Notes: generated from the sequence alone by a model not told the origin. A DNA stretch of 64,000 nucleotides from Pseudomonas khorasanensis (GCF_014268505.2 NZ_JABWQP020000001.1:930001-994000); one strand, 5' to 3'. Shown: positions 48,913 to 58,184, numbered from the stretch's first letter. Made by a program: numbers and translations.

Positions 48913-50499
48913 TTATTTGTGGCTGGCTTTACCCAGGGCCTTGGCGACCAGTTGTTCGTAAAGTTCGGCATACGGTTCAACGGCTTTGCTCCAGTTGAAC
49001 GGAGCCGCCATCGCCCGGCATCGCATCGCGTTGAGCAGTTCGGGGAAAGCGAAGACCTTGAACGCACGGCTCAGGGCTTCCTGGTAGCTTTCAACGGAAG
49101 ATTCATTGAACAGAAAACCGGTGACGCCGTTTTCGATGGTGTCTGCCAGGCCGCCGGTATTGCGGGCGACCGGCAACGAACCGAAGCGCTGGGCGTACAT
49201 CTGGCTCAAGCCGCAAGGCTCATAGCGCGAAGGCATCAGCAGGAAATCGCTGCCGGCGAACATGCGTCGGGCATCGGTTTCGTTGAAGCCGATGCGCACT
49301 CCGATCTGGCCGGGGAAGCGCAGGGCGAGCTCGCGCATGGCTTGCTCTTCTTCCGGTTCGCCCCGACCGATGATTGCGATCTGGCCGCCGTTCTGCACGA
49401 TGAACTCCGACACTGCTTCGGTCAGGTCCAGACCTTTCTGATACACCAGGCGCGAGACCACGGCGAACAGTGGGCCGGTGGAATCGTGTAAACCAAACAG
49501 TTCACGGACATGGGCGGCGTTGATGGCTTTACCTTCCCAGTCACCGATCGCGAACGGTGCAAACAGGTGCGGGTCAGTGGCTGAGTCCCAGCTCTCATCG
49601 ATGCCGTTGGGAATCCCGCTGAGCAGGCCTTGCTGGGTCTTGGCGGCGAGAAAACCGTCGAGACCGCAGCCGAAATCCGGGGTGGTGATTTCCTGCGCGT
49701 AGGTGGCGCTGACCGTGGTGATATGGCTGGAGTACGCCATGCCGGCCTTGAGGAACGACATTTTGCCGTAGAACTCCATGCCTTCCTGTTGCAGCGCATG
49801 AGCGGGAATACCCAGCTCGGGGCAGGAACCGAGGCTGGTTACGCCTTGGTAGGCGAGGTTGTGAATGGTGAACAGGGTCGGTGTGCGCTGTCCACGCCAG
49901 TGCATGTAAGCGGGCGCGAGGCCGGCAGGCCAGTCGTGGGCGTGCACCAGATCCGGGCGCCAGTGAATTTGCGCAAGGTTGGCGGCGATGTCGGCAGCGG
50001 CGAGCCCCAGGCGGGCGAACCGAATATGGTTGTCCGGCCAGTCACGCCCGTTGTTGGCCCCGTAAGGCCCGCCTTCACGCTCGTAGAGTTCAGGGCAGAT
50101 CAATACGTAGATCACCAGGCCGTCGGGCATGTCCATGCGGCCAATCTTGCACGGTGGCAGCGCGGCATGACCGCCGAGCTCGCCGATGATGTGAATCGGG
50201 TTTTCGCTGTGCACCACTTGCGGGTAACCGGGTATCAACACGCGCACGTCATGCAAGTGGGCCATGGCCCGGGGCAGGGCAGCAGAAACGTCGCCCAGAC
50301 CGCCGGTCTTGACCAGGTCAGCGATCTCCGAGGTCACGAACAGCACTTTTTTCTTGTTCGGATTCTGACTTGCTACCGGAGCAAGTGTCTTTGTGCCGGG
50401 TACGTTGATCTGTCGGCTGCCGGGAACACTGATGGTGCTCGATTCTCCAAGCGACTGGTGAGCACGCTCTCCCTGAATATCCAATGCCGCACTGATCAT
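48913..50499 (-). CDS. glgA: Glycogen (starch) synthase GlgA, 528 aa, with N-terminal extension
   Basis: GT5 nucleotide-sugar glucosyltransferase that makes linear alpha-1,4-glucan. The catalytic start VLFVTSEIADLVKTGGLGDV places the KTGGL donor-binding motif at residues 64-68; in E. coli it is at about 15. The first 48 or so residues (MISAALDIQGERAHQSLGES ...) are a polar, probably flexible extension. The C-terminal domain has LMPSRYEPCGLSQMYAQRFG and NTGGLADTI. The ATG at 50499 follows GGGAGAT. First gene of the glgA-treZ-malQ-treY series; no glgC lies in the window. Confidence 0.96.
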   Translation of the reverse strand: MISAALDIQGERAHQSLGESSTISVPGSRQINVPGTKTLAPVASQNPNKKKVLFVTSEIADLVKTGGLGDVSAALPRAMAHLHDVRVLIPGYPQVVHSENPIHIIGELGGHAALPPCKIGRMDMPDGLVIYVLICPELYEREGGPYGANNGRDWPDNHIRFARLGLAAADIAANLAQIHWRPDLVHAHDWPAGLAPAYMHWRGQRTPTLFTIHNLAYQGVTSLGSCPELGIPAHALQQEGMEFYGKMSFLKAGMAYSSHITTVSATYAQEITTPDFGCGLDGFLAAKTQQGLLSGIPNGIDESWDSATDPHLFAPFAIGDWEGKAINAAHVRELFGLHDSTGPLFAVVSRLVYQKGLDLTEAVSEFIVQNGGQIAIIGRGEPEEEQAMRELALRFPGQIGVRIGFNETDARRMFAGSDFLLMPSRYEPCGLSQMYAQRFGSLPVARNTGGLADTIENGVTGFLFNESSVESYQEALSRAFKVFAFPELLNAMRCRAMAAPFNWSKAVEPYAELYEQLVAKALGKASHK

Positions 50500-50985
50500 A
50501 TGTATCTCCCGTGTGTGATCTGATTCTTGTCTCTAACAAGCGATTTCATGGCCAAGTCCTGTGGCCGGGCGCAAATGCGCCACGCATCGGCGAGCAAACG
50601 CTAACCCAACACGCGCAAGCAGAATGGGTGGTGAGGCCGTTGCAAGGATTACACCAGTCGCTTTCGCCCAGTTGTTCTGATGACCTGTGGCGTGAAGAGA
50701 AAGTTTCGACTTTTTTTCTGTGTTGTGACTGAGTGGTTTTGCCACCAGAAAATGAGTCTAGGCCAGATCCTAGAGCGGGTCGGGTCAGAGGGGGAAATTG
50801 TTCGACAATCGGTTGTGTCGGGATGTGAGCGAAGGTTTCTCAGGGCAAACGCTCCGACGAAGGGCATGTTTTTCGTTCGGAGTGGGCCAGAACGGTGACT
50901 GATCAGTCACGGTTTTGTGCTAGGGGATAGGGTGGCTGCACCGATTTGGTGCGCGGCATTAGGAGGGTGGTGTTGGTGATGCCCT
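50500..50985. other. Upstream region of the glgA operon, no gene seen
   Basis: About 490 bases with no credible open reading frame. It should hold the glgA operon promoter, but I could not find a convincing AlgU or sigma-70 pair. It contains a perfect palindrome (50895-50910) and a smaller inverted repeat CTAGG-N6-CCTAG near 50758-50773. A small RNA cannot be excluded. Confidence 0.5.
50895..50910. promoter_or_regulatory. Perfect 16-bp palindrome GTGACTGATCAGTCAC
   Basis: A self-complementary 16-mer in the glgA upstream region. It could be an operator for a dimeric regulator or a small hairpin; no T-run follows on either side beyond GGTTTTG. Confidence 0.35.
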
Positions 50986-51051
50986 TTCGCGAGCAGGCTC
51001 GCTCCCACCTTTGAGTGCATTCCAAAGGTGGGAGCGAGCCTGCTCGCGAAG
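50986..51051. repeat. REP doublet
   Basis: Inverted arms TTCGCGAGCAGGCTCGCTCC and GGAGCGAGCCTGCTCGCGAA, just downstream of the D-2-hydroxyacid dehydrogenase stop (minus strand). Confidence 0.94.
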
Positions 51052-51086
51052 GGGGCGCCCTCATCAACACAACAATCGGTGAAACC

Positions 51087-52040
51087 TCAATTCAACAGGC
51101 GCACCGGCTCCCCGGCAGCCCAGGACTGAATATCCTCGATCATCTGCCGGAAAAACTGTTCGTAGTTCTGCCGGCTGACATACCCCACATGCGGCGTTGC
51201 CAGGACGTTGTCCAGCGTGCGAAACGGATGCAGCGCCGGCAGCGGTTCCTTCTCGAACACGTCCAGTGCCGCCCCGGCGATGCGCTTTTTCTGCAATGCC
51301 TTGATCAGCGCCGCTTCATCGACGATCGGCCCGCGTGCGGTGTTGACCAGCAAAGCAGTCGGTTTCATCCAGCCCAGCGCTTGCGCATCGACCAGACCGC
51401 GACTGCGCTCGCTGAGCACCAGATGCACCGACAGCACGTCGGCCTGTTCGAACAGTTGCTGTTTGCTGACGTAAGTGACGCCAACCTGTTCCGCTCGTTC
51501 GGCGGTAAGGTTTTCGCTCCAGGCAATCACGCGCATGCCGAACACCTGACCGAACTGCGCCACGCGCTGGCCGATGCTGCCCAGGCCGAGAATGCCCAGC
51601 GTCTTGCCGTGCAGATCGCCGCCGAGCCCTTGCTGCCATTGGCCGACACGCAGGGCATTGGCTTCTTTCACCAGGTCTCGCGTGGCCGCCATGATCAGCG
51701 CCCAGGTCAACTCAGGCGCGGCGTGTTTGTAGCTGTCGGTGCCGCAAACCGGTATACCCAGCGCCGCAGCGGCCGGCATGTCCAGCGCGGCATTGCGCAT
51801 GCCGCCAGTGACCAGCAACTTGAGGTTGGGCAAACGCTGCAGCAGGTCAGCGTCGAAGCGCGTGCGCTCACGCATCACGCAAATCACCTGGTACTTGCCC
51901 AGGCGTCCGGCCAGCGTCGAGTTGTCGGCCGGGTAATCGTGCTCGAACGTTACTTCACCGATACTCTCGAGCACGGACCAGTCGACCACATTGCGGGCCA
52001 CGTCCTGCCAGTCATCGATCACTGCAATCTGCACCGTCAT
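51087..52040 (-). CDS. D-2-hydroxyacid dehydrogenase family protein, 317 aa
   Basis: NAD(P)-dependent 2-hydroxyacid dehydrogenase or 2-ketoacid reductase. Rossmann motif GLGSIG at 152-157; catalytic Arg236 (VNTARGPIVDE), Glu265 (FEKEPLP) and His284 (TPHVGY) are all present. It starts at 52040 (MTVQIAVIDDWQD) behind GAGGCG. It lies 12 bases after the alpha/beta hydrolase gene on the same strand, so the two are probably co-transcribed. Substrate unknown. Confidence 0.93.
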   Translation of the reverse strand: MTVQIAVIDDWQDVARNVVDWSVLESIGEVTFEHDYPADNSTLAGRLGKYQVICVMRERTRFDADLLQRLPNLKLLVTGGMRNAALDMPAAAALGIPVCGTDSYKHAAPELTWALIMAATRDLVKEANALRVGQWQQGLGGDLHGKTLGILGLGSIGQRVAQFGQVFGMRVIAWSENLTAERAEQVGVTYVSKQQLFEQADVLSVHLVLSERSRGLVDAQALGWMKPTALLVNTARGPIVDEAALIKALQKKRIAGAALDVFEKEPLPALHPFRTLDNVLATPHVGYVSRQNYEQFFRQMIEDIQSWAAGEPVRLLN

Positions 52041-52052
52041 CGCCTCACCTCA

Positions 52053-53099
52053 TCATGGAGCGGAAGGGGTCTTGCCCAGCCAGCCGATCAGCGCCTGGTG
52101 GAATTTTGCCGGTTCTTCCATTTGCGGCGCGTGGCCCATGCCCGGGAATTCCACCAGCGTCGATTGCGGAATCAGCTTGGCCACCTCTTTGCCGAGCACG
52201 TCATAGCGGCCGATTTTCGCTTTCACTTCCGGCGGCGCGAGGTCTTTGCCGATTGCCGTGGTATCGGACGTGCCGATCAACAGCAGGGTCGGCATCTTCA
52301 AATCCTTGAACTCGTAATACACCGGCTGGGTGAAGATCATGTCGTAGATCAGCGCCGAATTTCGCGCCACCGGAACCTTGCCCGGGCCTTTGCTCAGGCC
52401 GGCGAGCATATCGACCCAGCGGTCAAATTCGGGCTTCCAGCGACCGTCGTAATACGTGGTGCGTTCGTACTCGCGAATGCCTTTGGCGGTGACCTTCAAC
52501 TCTCGCTCATACCACTGGTCCACGGTGCGATAGGGCACGCCGAGGGCTTTCCAGTCTTCCAGTCCGATCGGGTTGACCATTGCCAACTGATCGACCTGCT
52601 CGGGAAACAGCAGCGCATAACGCGTGGCCAGCATGCCGCCGGTGGAGTGGCCGAGCAGGGTGGCTTTCTGAATGCCCAGGGCCTTTAGCAATTGCTGAGT
52701 GTTGGTGGCCAGTTGCTGGAAGCTGTATTGGTAGTGGTCGGGTTTGCTGGAGGTGCAGAAACCGATTTGATCCGGGGCAATGACGCGGTAACCGGCGTCG
52801 GTCAGGGCCTTGATCGAACTGTCCCAGGTCGCTGCGCAAAAGTTCTTGCCGTGCATCAGCACGACGGTGCGGCCGTTGGCCTTGCCATTGGCGGCGACGT
52901 CCATGTATCCCATTTGCAGCTTCTGGCCCTGGGATTCAAACGCGAAGTGTTTAAGCGTGTAGGGATACTGAAAACCTTGCAGCTCCGGGCCGTAGGCAGG
53001 TCCTTCGGCGGGGGCAGTTTCAGCAGCAGCCTGCGCCAGCATTGGCAGGGCAGCAGTGAGGAAAAGGCCGGGCAACCAGCGGGTAAGCGTGACGGACAT
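52053..53099 (-). CDS. Secreted alpha/beta hydrolase, 348 aa
   Basis: Alpha/beta-hydrolase fold with a signal peptide (MSVTLTRWLPGLFLTAALPM, cleavage near LAQAAAE). Nucleophile elbow GHSTGG (about residues 161-166), His in FPGMGHAPQMEEP near the C-terminus, and the acid probably in LLIGTSDTTAIG. The ATG at 53099 is preferred; the open frame extends 23 residues further without a signal. Likely periplasmic esterase or lipase-like; the substrate is unknown. Confidence 0.9.
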   Translation of the reverse strand: MSVTLTRWLPGLFLTAALPMLAQAAAETAPAEGPAYGPELQGFQYPYTLKHFAFESQGQKLQMGYMDVAANGKANGRTVVLMHGKNFCAATWDSSIKALTDAGYRVIAPDQIGFCTSSKPDHYQYSFQQLATNTQQLLKALGIQKATLLGHSTGGMLATRYALLFPEQVDQLAMVNPIGLEDWKALGVPYRTVDQWYERELKVTAKGIREYERTTYYDGRWKPEFDRWVDMLAGLSKGPGKVPVARNSALIYDMIFTQPVYYEFKDLKMPTLLLIGTSDTTAIGKDLAPPEVKAKIGRYDVLGKEVAKLIPQSTLVEFPGMGHAPQMEEPAKFHQALIGWLGKTPSAP

Positions 53100-53185
53100 A
53101 AGCACAGACTCCTTGTAAATTGACCGACTCTGAAAGGCCGGGATTACGCCGGCGTTAAACAAGGGCAACTACAGGGGCTGATCGT

Positions 53186-53623
53186 TCAACCGAGCCAGCC
53201 CAGGGTCAGCATGGCCAGCACGCCGTATCGCGCACCCTTGGCCAGCGTGACGATTAATAAAAAACGCGCGAGCGGCTCGCGCATCACTCCGGCGACCAAG
53301 GTCAGTGGATCGCCGATCACGGGCAACCAACTGAGCAACAGCGACCAGTGCCCGTAACGCTCGTAGTGTTTGCGTGCCTTGGCCATGTGCCGGGGACTGA
53401 CGGGGAACCAGCGCCGGGCCTGAAAGCGCTCGATGCCACGGCCCAGCCACCAGTTGACCAGCGAGCCGAGCACATTGCCCAGTGTCGCCACCGCCAGCAA
53501 TCCCCATAGCCAGTAGTGACCGCTGGCAATCAGGCCGACCAGAAGCGCCTCGGACTGCAACGGCAGCAGCGTCGCCGCACCGAATGCCGCAAAAAACAGG
53601 CCGAAGTAAGCCGCGCCCATCAA
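53186..53623 (-). CDS. YqaA-family small membrane protein, 145 aa
   Basis: Membrane protein with three to four helices (YFGLFFAAFGAATLLPLQSE; YWLWGLLAVATLGNVLGSLVNWWLG; the C-terminal LLIVTLAKGARYGVLAMLTLG) and the family segment RHMAKARKHYERYGHWSLLLSWLPVIGDPLTLVAGVMR (abridged: YERYGHWSLLLSWLPVIGD). It is related to the DedA/SNARE-associated superfamily. Its start overlaps the stop of the DUF411 gene. Function unknown. Confidence 0.88.
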   Translation of the reverse strand: MMGAAYFGLFFAAFGAATLLPLQSEALLVGLIASGHYWLWGLLAVATLGNVLGSLVNWWLGRGIERFQARRWFPVSPRHMAKARKHYERYGHWSLLLSWLPVIGDPLTLVAGVMREPLARFLLIVTLAKGARYGVLAMLTLGWLG

Positions 53624-54066
53624 TGCGCCGGGTAATCCGCCACGACCACATCAGTGCCGTCCTTCTTGAGGCCGATCACTTGATACGCGTCACTCATGCC
53701 GTCCATTTCCATGCCTGGCGAACCCATCGGCATGCCCGGCGCGGCAACGCCCAGCAGATCATCACGCTTGCTCAGTGCCAGCACCTGATCGGCGGGCACG
53801 TGACCTTCGACAAACTTGCCGTTGATGAGCGCCGTGTGGCAGGAGGCCAGGCGCGGTGGCACGCCGTGTTGTTGTTTGAAGCTGCTCATGTCGGTTTCGA
53901 CGTGGTCTTCCACTTTGAAGCCGTTGGCTTCGAGGTGGCTGATCCACTTTTTGCAGCAGCCGCAGTTGGCGTCGCGGTGGACTTCGATGGGAAGCGGATC
54001 GGCGGCCTGTGCCAGGGAAGAGATAAACAGGGCGCTCAGGGCGAGCAGACGCAGGTGGGTTCGCAT
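53620..54066 (-). CDS. DUF411 periplasmic metal-binding-like protein, 148 aa
   Basis: Signal peptide MRTHLRLLALSALFISSLAQ, then the DUF411 core with VHRDANCGCCKKWISHLEANGF; the CGCC cluster and later Cys/His (LASCHTALINGKFVEGHVPADQV) suggest copper or other soft-metal binding. Met-rich GMPMGSPGMEMDGM is also in keeping with copper handling. It starts at 54066; upstream readings lack a signal. Translationally coupled to YqaA. The metal is inferred from family reports, not seen. Confidence 0.9.
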   Translation of the reverse strand: MRTHLRLLALSALFISSLAQAADPLPIEVHRDANCGCCKKWISHLEANGFKVEDHVETDMSSFKQQHGVPPRLASCHTALINGKFVEGHVPADQVLALSKRDDLLGVAAPGMPMGSPGMEMDGMSDAYQVIGLKKDGTDVVVADYPAH

Positions 54067-54172
54067 GAGGGGCTCTCGACTCGGGTGACGGTCAAAAGAA
54101 CGTATTTTGACCGGTTTTTTCGCCCCGGCATCAACTGAGTGTTTCCAGTTGCTACAAGACACCCGAACCATT

Positions 54173-54261
54173 GTGGGAGCGAGCCTGCTCGCGAATGCGC
54201 TGGATCAGACGCAAATCAAGGTAACTGAACAATCGCTTTCGCGAGCAGGCTCGCTCCCACA
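54173..54261. repeat. REP doublet between the chemoreceptor and DUF411 genes
   Basis: Inverted arms GGGAGCGAGCCTGCTCGCG and CGCGAGCAGGCTCGCTCCC, with the standard spacing seen at 11213 and 41683. Confidence 0.94.
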
Positions 54262-54303
54262 GGGATTCATGCGATATCCGAAATCACCGTGGGCGCGCGT
54301 CAC

Positions 54304-56295
54304 TCAGCTGACCTTGAACCGCCCCATGATCGCACTCACCCGGCTGTTGGCATCCAGCAGTTGGCGGGTATTCAGTTCGCTGGCCTGGCCGCTCTGCACC
54401 AGTTCATCAACCATGTGCCGGATCTGCACCATGCTGCGGTTGATTTCTTCGGTCACCGCGCTTTGCTGCTCGGCAGCGGTAGCGATTTGCGTGCTGAGGC
54501 TGTTGATATGGCTCACCGAGCCGGCCATTTCATCGAGCCCCGAATTGACCCGGGCCGTGGCGTCGGCGGCGGACTGGCAGCTGGCCTGGGTGTTTTCCAT
54601 CGCACTGACCGACGAACTCACGCCCTGTGTCAGGCGGGTCAACATTTCGTTGATTTCCGAGGTGCTTGCCTGCGTGCGGGCGGCGAGAGCGCGGACTTCA
54701 TCCGCCACCACCGCAAAGCCGCGTCCCTGTTCACCGGCACGCGCGGCCTCAATCGCCGCGTTGAGGGCAAGCAGGTTGGTCTGGCCGGCAATCGCGCCGA
54801 TCACACCGAGGATTTCGGTGATGCGCTGGGCGTCCTGCTGCATGTTTTCAACTTTGTGCGTGGCGCTGGCCACTTCATCGATCAAGGCGACCACGCTGTT
54901 GGTCGCTTCACCGACCACGACGCGGGAGCGATCAGCGTTTTCGTTGGCACGCTGGGTGAACGCGGCCGTTTCAGCGGCGTTCTGCGCGACGCTTTCGGCG
55001 GTCGAACTCATCTCGGTAATGGCGGTAACGGTCTGGTCGGTTTCCGAGGCGTGACGCAGCAGAATCTGACTGGTGTGCGCCGAAGTGCGCTGCAGGTTGT
55101 CGAGACTGGACGCCATGGCGCCGGTGGCCTGGGTGACTTCGCCGATCATGTTCTGCAGATAAGCAATGAAGGTGTTGACCGAATGGCCGATGGCACCCAG
55201 TTCGTCTTCGGCGCGGATGGTGATGCGTCGGGTCAGGTCAGCGTCGCCACTGGACAGCAAATCGATGTTGGCCTTCAAGGCTTTCATACGCTGTACCAGT
55301 TTGCGGATCGCATAGACCTGCAGCAGCACCAGCAGGATCACCAGTGGAATCTGGATCAGGCTCAGGCTGTTAAGCACGTCATCACGCTGGGCGGTCAGCA
55401 TTTTGGTCGGCAGGGCGGTGGCGAGGAACCACGGTGTGCCTTCGATCGGGCGCATGAAGAAGGTGCTGGCTTCACCGTTGTTATCGAACTCGACGCGCTG
55501 CGCCTGATCGCGGTTTTGCAGGCCTGCCTTGATCTGATTGACGAAGGTCGAGCTGGCGGCCAGCTCACTGATGTTCTTCAGCACGATCGGGCCGCTGATG
55601 CGCGAGCTGTTGCTGATGATCTTGCCGTCGGCTTCGACAATCAGCATCTCGGCATTGAGGTCTTTTTCCTTGCGCGCCACCAGGTCATTGAAGAAACCCA
55701 GAGTGACGTCGATGGTCGAGACACCCCACGCACTGCCGTTCTTGTAAATGGCCATGGCGCAGTTGGTGCGTGGCTCGGCACTGGCGTCGTCCTTGTAGGC
55801 GGCGGCCCAGGCGCATTGGCCGCGCGGGGTGGCCATGCCGCCCTTGTGCCAGCTCTGATCGTAGTAGTTGGGTGCGGCGTCGCTGTTCCAGAACGTGTTG
55901 ACCTTGAGGTTGCCGGAGGCATCTCGGTGCCAGAAGGTGCTGAACTTGTTGCGCCCGGCTTCACGCTGCCCCGGTAGAGGCCAGATACCGCCGCCAAAGA
56001 CTTTCAGTTCGCCGTATTGATCTACCAGCCCGGGCAACACCGCGTCGATGGCGGCGCTGTCGAGCAACGGGATGGTCTGGGTAATGCTGCGTTGTTGCGC
56101 CTGCACTTTGTTCAGTTCGCCCTGAATGTGTACGGCGACTTCCGCGATGCGGTTGAGTACGACCTTTTCTTCGGTGTCGCGAAGGGTTGGCGCAACCAGT
56201 TGGCTGATGCCGGCCACTGTCAGCACTGACAACAACAGGATAAACAGAACCAGAAACAGCGTGTAGCGAGCCTGAATAGTGCGCAGTGCGGGCAT
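54304..56295 (-). CDS. Methyl-accepting chemotaxis protein, dCache type, 663 aa
   Basis: Inner-membrane chemoreceptor. TM1 ([21 protein letters not shown], about 11-31), a periplasmic double-Cache-like sensor of about 275 residues ([37 protein letters not shown]), TM2 ([18 protein letters not shown]), HAMP, then the signalling hairpin with tip [20 protein letters not shown]. It has no C-terminal CheR-binding pentapeptide (ends GRFKVS). Length is typical. The ligand cannot be predicted from sequence by eye. It ends next to a REP pair and is divergent from the 175-aa gene. Confidence 0.95.
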   Translation of the reverse strand: MPALRTIQARYTLFLVLFILLLSVLTVAGISQLVAPTLRDTEEKVVLNRIAEVAVHIQGELNKVQAQQRSITQTIPLLDSAAIDAVLPGLVDQYGELKVFGGGIWPLPGQREAGRNKFSTFWHRDASGNLKVNTFWNSDAAPNYYDQSWHKGGMATPRGQCAWAAAYKDDASAEPRTNCAMAIYKNGSAWGVSTIDVTLGFFNDLVARKEKDLNAEMLIVEADGKIISNSSRISGPIVLKNISELAASSTFVNQIKAGLQNRDQAQRVEFDNNGEASTFFMRPIEGTPWFLATALPTKMLTAQRDDVLNSLSLIQIPLVILLVLLQVYAIRKLVQRMKALKANIDLLSSGDADLTRRITIRAEDELGAIGHSVNTFIAYLQNMIGEVTQATGAMASSLDNLQRTSAHTSQILLRHASETDQTVTAITEMSSTAESVAQNAAETAAFTQRANENADRSRVVVGEATNSVVALIDEVASATHKVENMQQDAQRITEILGVIGAIAGQTNLLALNAAIEAARAGEQGRGFAVVADEVRALAARTQASTSEINEMLTRLTQGVSSSVSAMENTQASCQSAADATARVNSGLDEMAGSVSHINSLSTQIATAAEQQSAVTEEINRSMVQIRHMVDELVQSGQASELNTRQLLDANSRVSAIMGRFKVS

Positions 56296-56635
56296 GGAAC
56301 TGATCCTTGAGCGGCTTTTTTTTGTTGGAAGGGGGCGAATGAAACAGGACGGGTATCACAGCGTATCGTCGCTGCGGCCGGAAGCTTTAGGTACTCGCGT
56401 GCCGAAATAAACGCAGAGCGATGGTCGGTAGGTGTCGGGATTGATACATGCGCATGATCGGCGCTCGAAAGCCTTGTTCGTTACAGTTTGATGACCGCTC
56501 TGGTGCAACGTTTACGGGCTTCAATCTTTGCGCGCGAATGTACGTGTTTTGTAAAAAAGATCATAAAAGTGTTGGTGCCATCAGTTTGGTCGGCTGATAC
56601 TTGCGCCCATTCAGTCCGTTGAACAAGGACATTTC
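56296..56635. other. Divergent intergenic region, promoters not resolved
   Basis: About 340 bases between the chemoreceptor (minus) and the mini-ORF/175-aa gene (plus). AT-richer near 56545-56570 (TTTTGTAAAAAAGATCATAA), which may mark a promoter. I could not identify a defensible -35/-10 pair or a FliA site with correct spacing. Confidence 0.4.
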
Positions 56636-56665
56636 ATGCCCATTACACAAGGAGTCCTCGCATGA
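56636..56665 (+). CDS. Possible 9-codon leader peptide MPITQGVLA
   Basis: ATG at 56636 preceded by AAGGACATTTC. The stop TGA overlaps the ATG of the next gene as ATGA, and the leader itself contains that gene's ribosome binding site (AAGGAG). It could couple translation, or be chance. Confidence 0.35.
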   Translation: MPITQGVLA

Positions 56666-57189
56666 CTATCGGATATACAGGTACCTGGGAAAGCAAGGCC
56701 GGCGTAATGGTCCGGGACACCGGAGCCAAGAAACAGGTTTCGCAAAGCGTCAAAGTGCAGCAAATGCTGACGCTGGTCGGTAACGATCCGAACGCGCTGA
56801 ATGTGGCCGAGATGGACAAACAGGGTTTGCGCAAGCAGATCAAAGGCTTTGACCCCGCCAACGTCTCCGTCAAGCAGCTAGGCAACCTCAGTGAGTTCCT
56901 GCGCGGGCGTGGACTGATTTCCGAAATCACTTCGATCACCCTGCTCAATGCCGGCGACAAATTCGACCGTTTCGGCGTGCAGAAAGACCCGGATGCCAAG
57001 TTCAATGCGCTGGAGTATTTCGCGACCCAACTCGATGCGATCCAGACCAACAGCCTTAATGGCAACTACTACGGCAAGAGTCTGATCCCGGAATTCAAGA
57101 AAGCCATTTACGTCCTGCAGAATCTCAAGACTTACGGCGAAGGCAACGCGGCAGTACCGAGCGACAAAGGCATGACAGCCAAGGCTTGA
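56662..57189 (+). CDS. Unrecognised 175-aa protein
   Basis: I do not recognise this family. It is soluble and mixed-charge, with no signal peptide, no membrane helix and no Cys (MTIGYTGTWESKAGVMVRDT ... YGKSLIPEFKKAIYVLQNLK). Residues 55-140 look alpha-helical. It has a good ribosome binding site (CAAGGAGTCCTCGC) and GC-rich codon use like its neighbours, so it is probably a real gene. It ends 15 bases before a strong hairpin. It is divergent from a chemoreceptor, which gives no clear functional hint. Confidence 0.8.
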   Translation: MTIGYTGTWESKAGVMVRDTGAKKQVSQSVKVQQMLTLVGNDPNALNVAEMDKQGLRKQIKGFDPANVSVKQLGNLSEFLRGRGLISEITSITLLNAGDKFDRFGVQKDPDAKFNALEYFATQLDAIQTNSLNGNYYGKSLIPEFKKAIYVLQNLKTYGEGNAAVPSDKGMTAKA

Positions 57190-57203
57190 GCCAGGTCGGC
57201 GTC

Positions 57204-57227
57204 GCCCGCTCGCGCCTGAGCGGGCTT
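57204..57227. terminator. Bidirectional hairpin terminator
   Basis: Perfect 8-bp stem GCCCGCTC / GAGCGGGC with a 6-base loop between the convergent 175-aa gene and the GNAT gene. The T-run is short (TT), so Rho-independent action is moderate. Confidence 0.7.
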
Positions 57228-57248
57228 ATGCTGCTGCGTTGCGCAGGA

Positions 57249-58184
57249 TCAAGCGTCCGGCCGGGCGCCCAAAGCGAGTTGCCGCTGAGCCTGATCATGC
57301 AACTGCTGAATGTGCGGGCAATGTAACGCCAGCTTGCGCGGGCGGCAGCCCCGATGGAACAACGCCAGCCATCCCCCACGGTTGTCCAGCGCAGGTGCCA
57401 GCCCCGTGAATGCAAAGCCCAGGTCGTTGAGGCTGTGCAGATCCGCCGCGAAATGTCGGGACAGGTTCAACCGGATCGAAATCAGCCAATGCCTGGGCAG
57501 CGTTTTCAACTCGTTGAGCAGTGGCGGGTCGAGTTTTTCCAACAGCATTTCATGTCGATTACCGTGTTGTTCAAGCTGAACCGGCGCGCCGCGCCAGCGA
57601 GGCATGCTGTTCGCGACGCCGAACATCTCCGACAGCCGCTGCATGAAAGAATGGCAACTGGCTGGCCAGGTCTGCTCGGGCAGTGGTCGCTGATAGCCGT
57701 CTATGGCGCGCACCCCCAACACGAGCGTCTCCGGTGTCTTGCAGCCGAACGGTGAGCGGACATAGTCCGGCAATAATCCGGTGTTATGGAAACCGAGCCT
57801 GCTGGCCATGCGTTGGCTGTAAGGATGATGGGTCACCTGTTTGATCGAAACACTGCGACAACCCAGCGCCTGTGCGTGAGTGAGCAATTGCTCGCCCAGC
57901 CGCGTGGCGATGTGCTGTCCACGGGTGTCGGGATGAACCACGCTCAAGGCCAGTTCGGCATCTTGGGCGTTGGTTGCCTGCCGGAACAGGGTGGCGTGGC
58001 CACGAATCTTTTCGCCTTGCACCGCGACCAGAGAGTGCCAGCGTTTCTGCGCATGTTTCTGACTGATCAGGCACGGCAGATAGACCTCGGTCTGGGCGTA
58101 TTGGTCACCGTAGACCTCGCGAAACAGTTCACTGATCGCGCCGGCGTCGCTGTCACGGTAGTTGCGCAGAATCATCGATTCCAT
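57249..58184 (-). CDS. GNAT-family N-acetyltransferase with extra C-terminal domain, about 311 aa
   Basis: N-terminal GNAT domain (MESMILRNYRDSDAGAISEL ...; acetyl-CoA loop HPDTRGQHIATRLGEQLL; ASRLGFHNTG) over about 150 residues. The C-terminal half (LEQHGNRHEMLLEKLDPPLL ... LALFHRGCRPRKLALHCPHI) has no motif I recognise; it might be a second, degenerate GNAT fold. I chose the ATG at 58184, with GAGG upstream; a GTG at 58196 is possible. It is the last gene of the MFS-LuxE-LuxC operon, its start region touching the stop of the PaaK-like gene. Confidence 0.83.
   Translation of the reverse strand: MESMILRNYRDSDAGAISELFREVYGDQYAQTEVYLPCLISQKHAQKRWHSLVAVQGEKIRGHATLFRQATNAQDAELALSVVHPDTRGQHIATRLGEQLLTHAQALGCRSVSIKQVTHHPYSQRMASRLGFHNTGLLPDYVRSPFGCKTPETLVLGVRAIDGYQRPLPEQTWPASCHSFMQRLSEMFGVANSMPRWRGAPVQLEQHGNRHEMLLEKLDPPLLNELKTLPRHWLISIRLNLSRHFAADLHSLNDLGFAFTGLAPALDNRGGWLALFHRGCRPRKLALHCPHIQQLHDQAQRQLALGARPDA

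Noticed and set aside
50683..50706. AlgU promoter for glgA on the minus strand (AAGTTT at 50701)
   Set aside because: No TCnGA-like box lies 16-17 bases away on the correct side.
56564..56600. FliA (sigma-28) promoter before the 175-aa gene (TAAA ... GCTGATAC)
   Set aside because: The gap between the boxes is about 25 bases instead of 15, and the -10 matches only 6 of 8.
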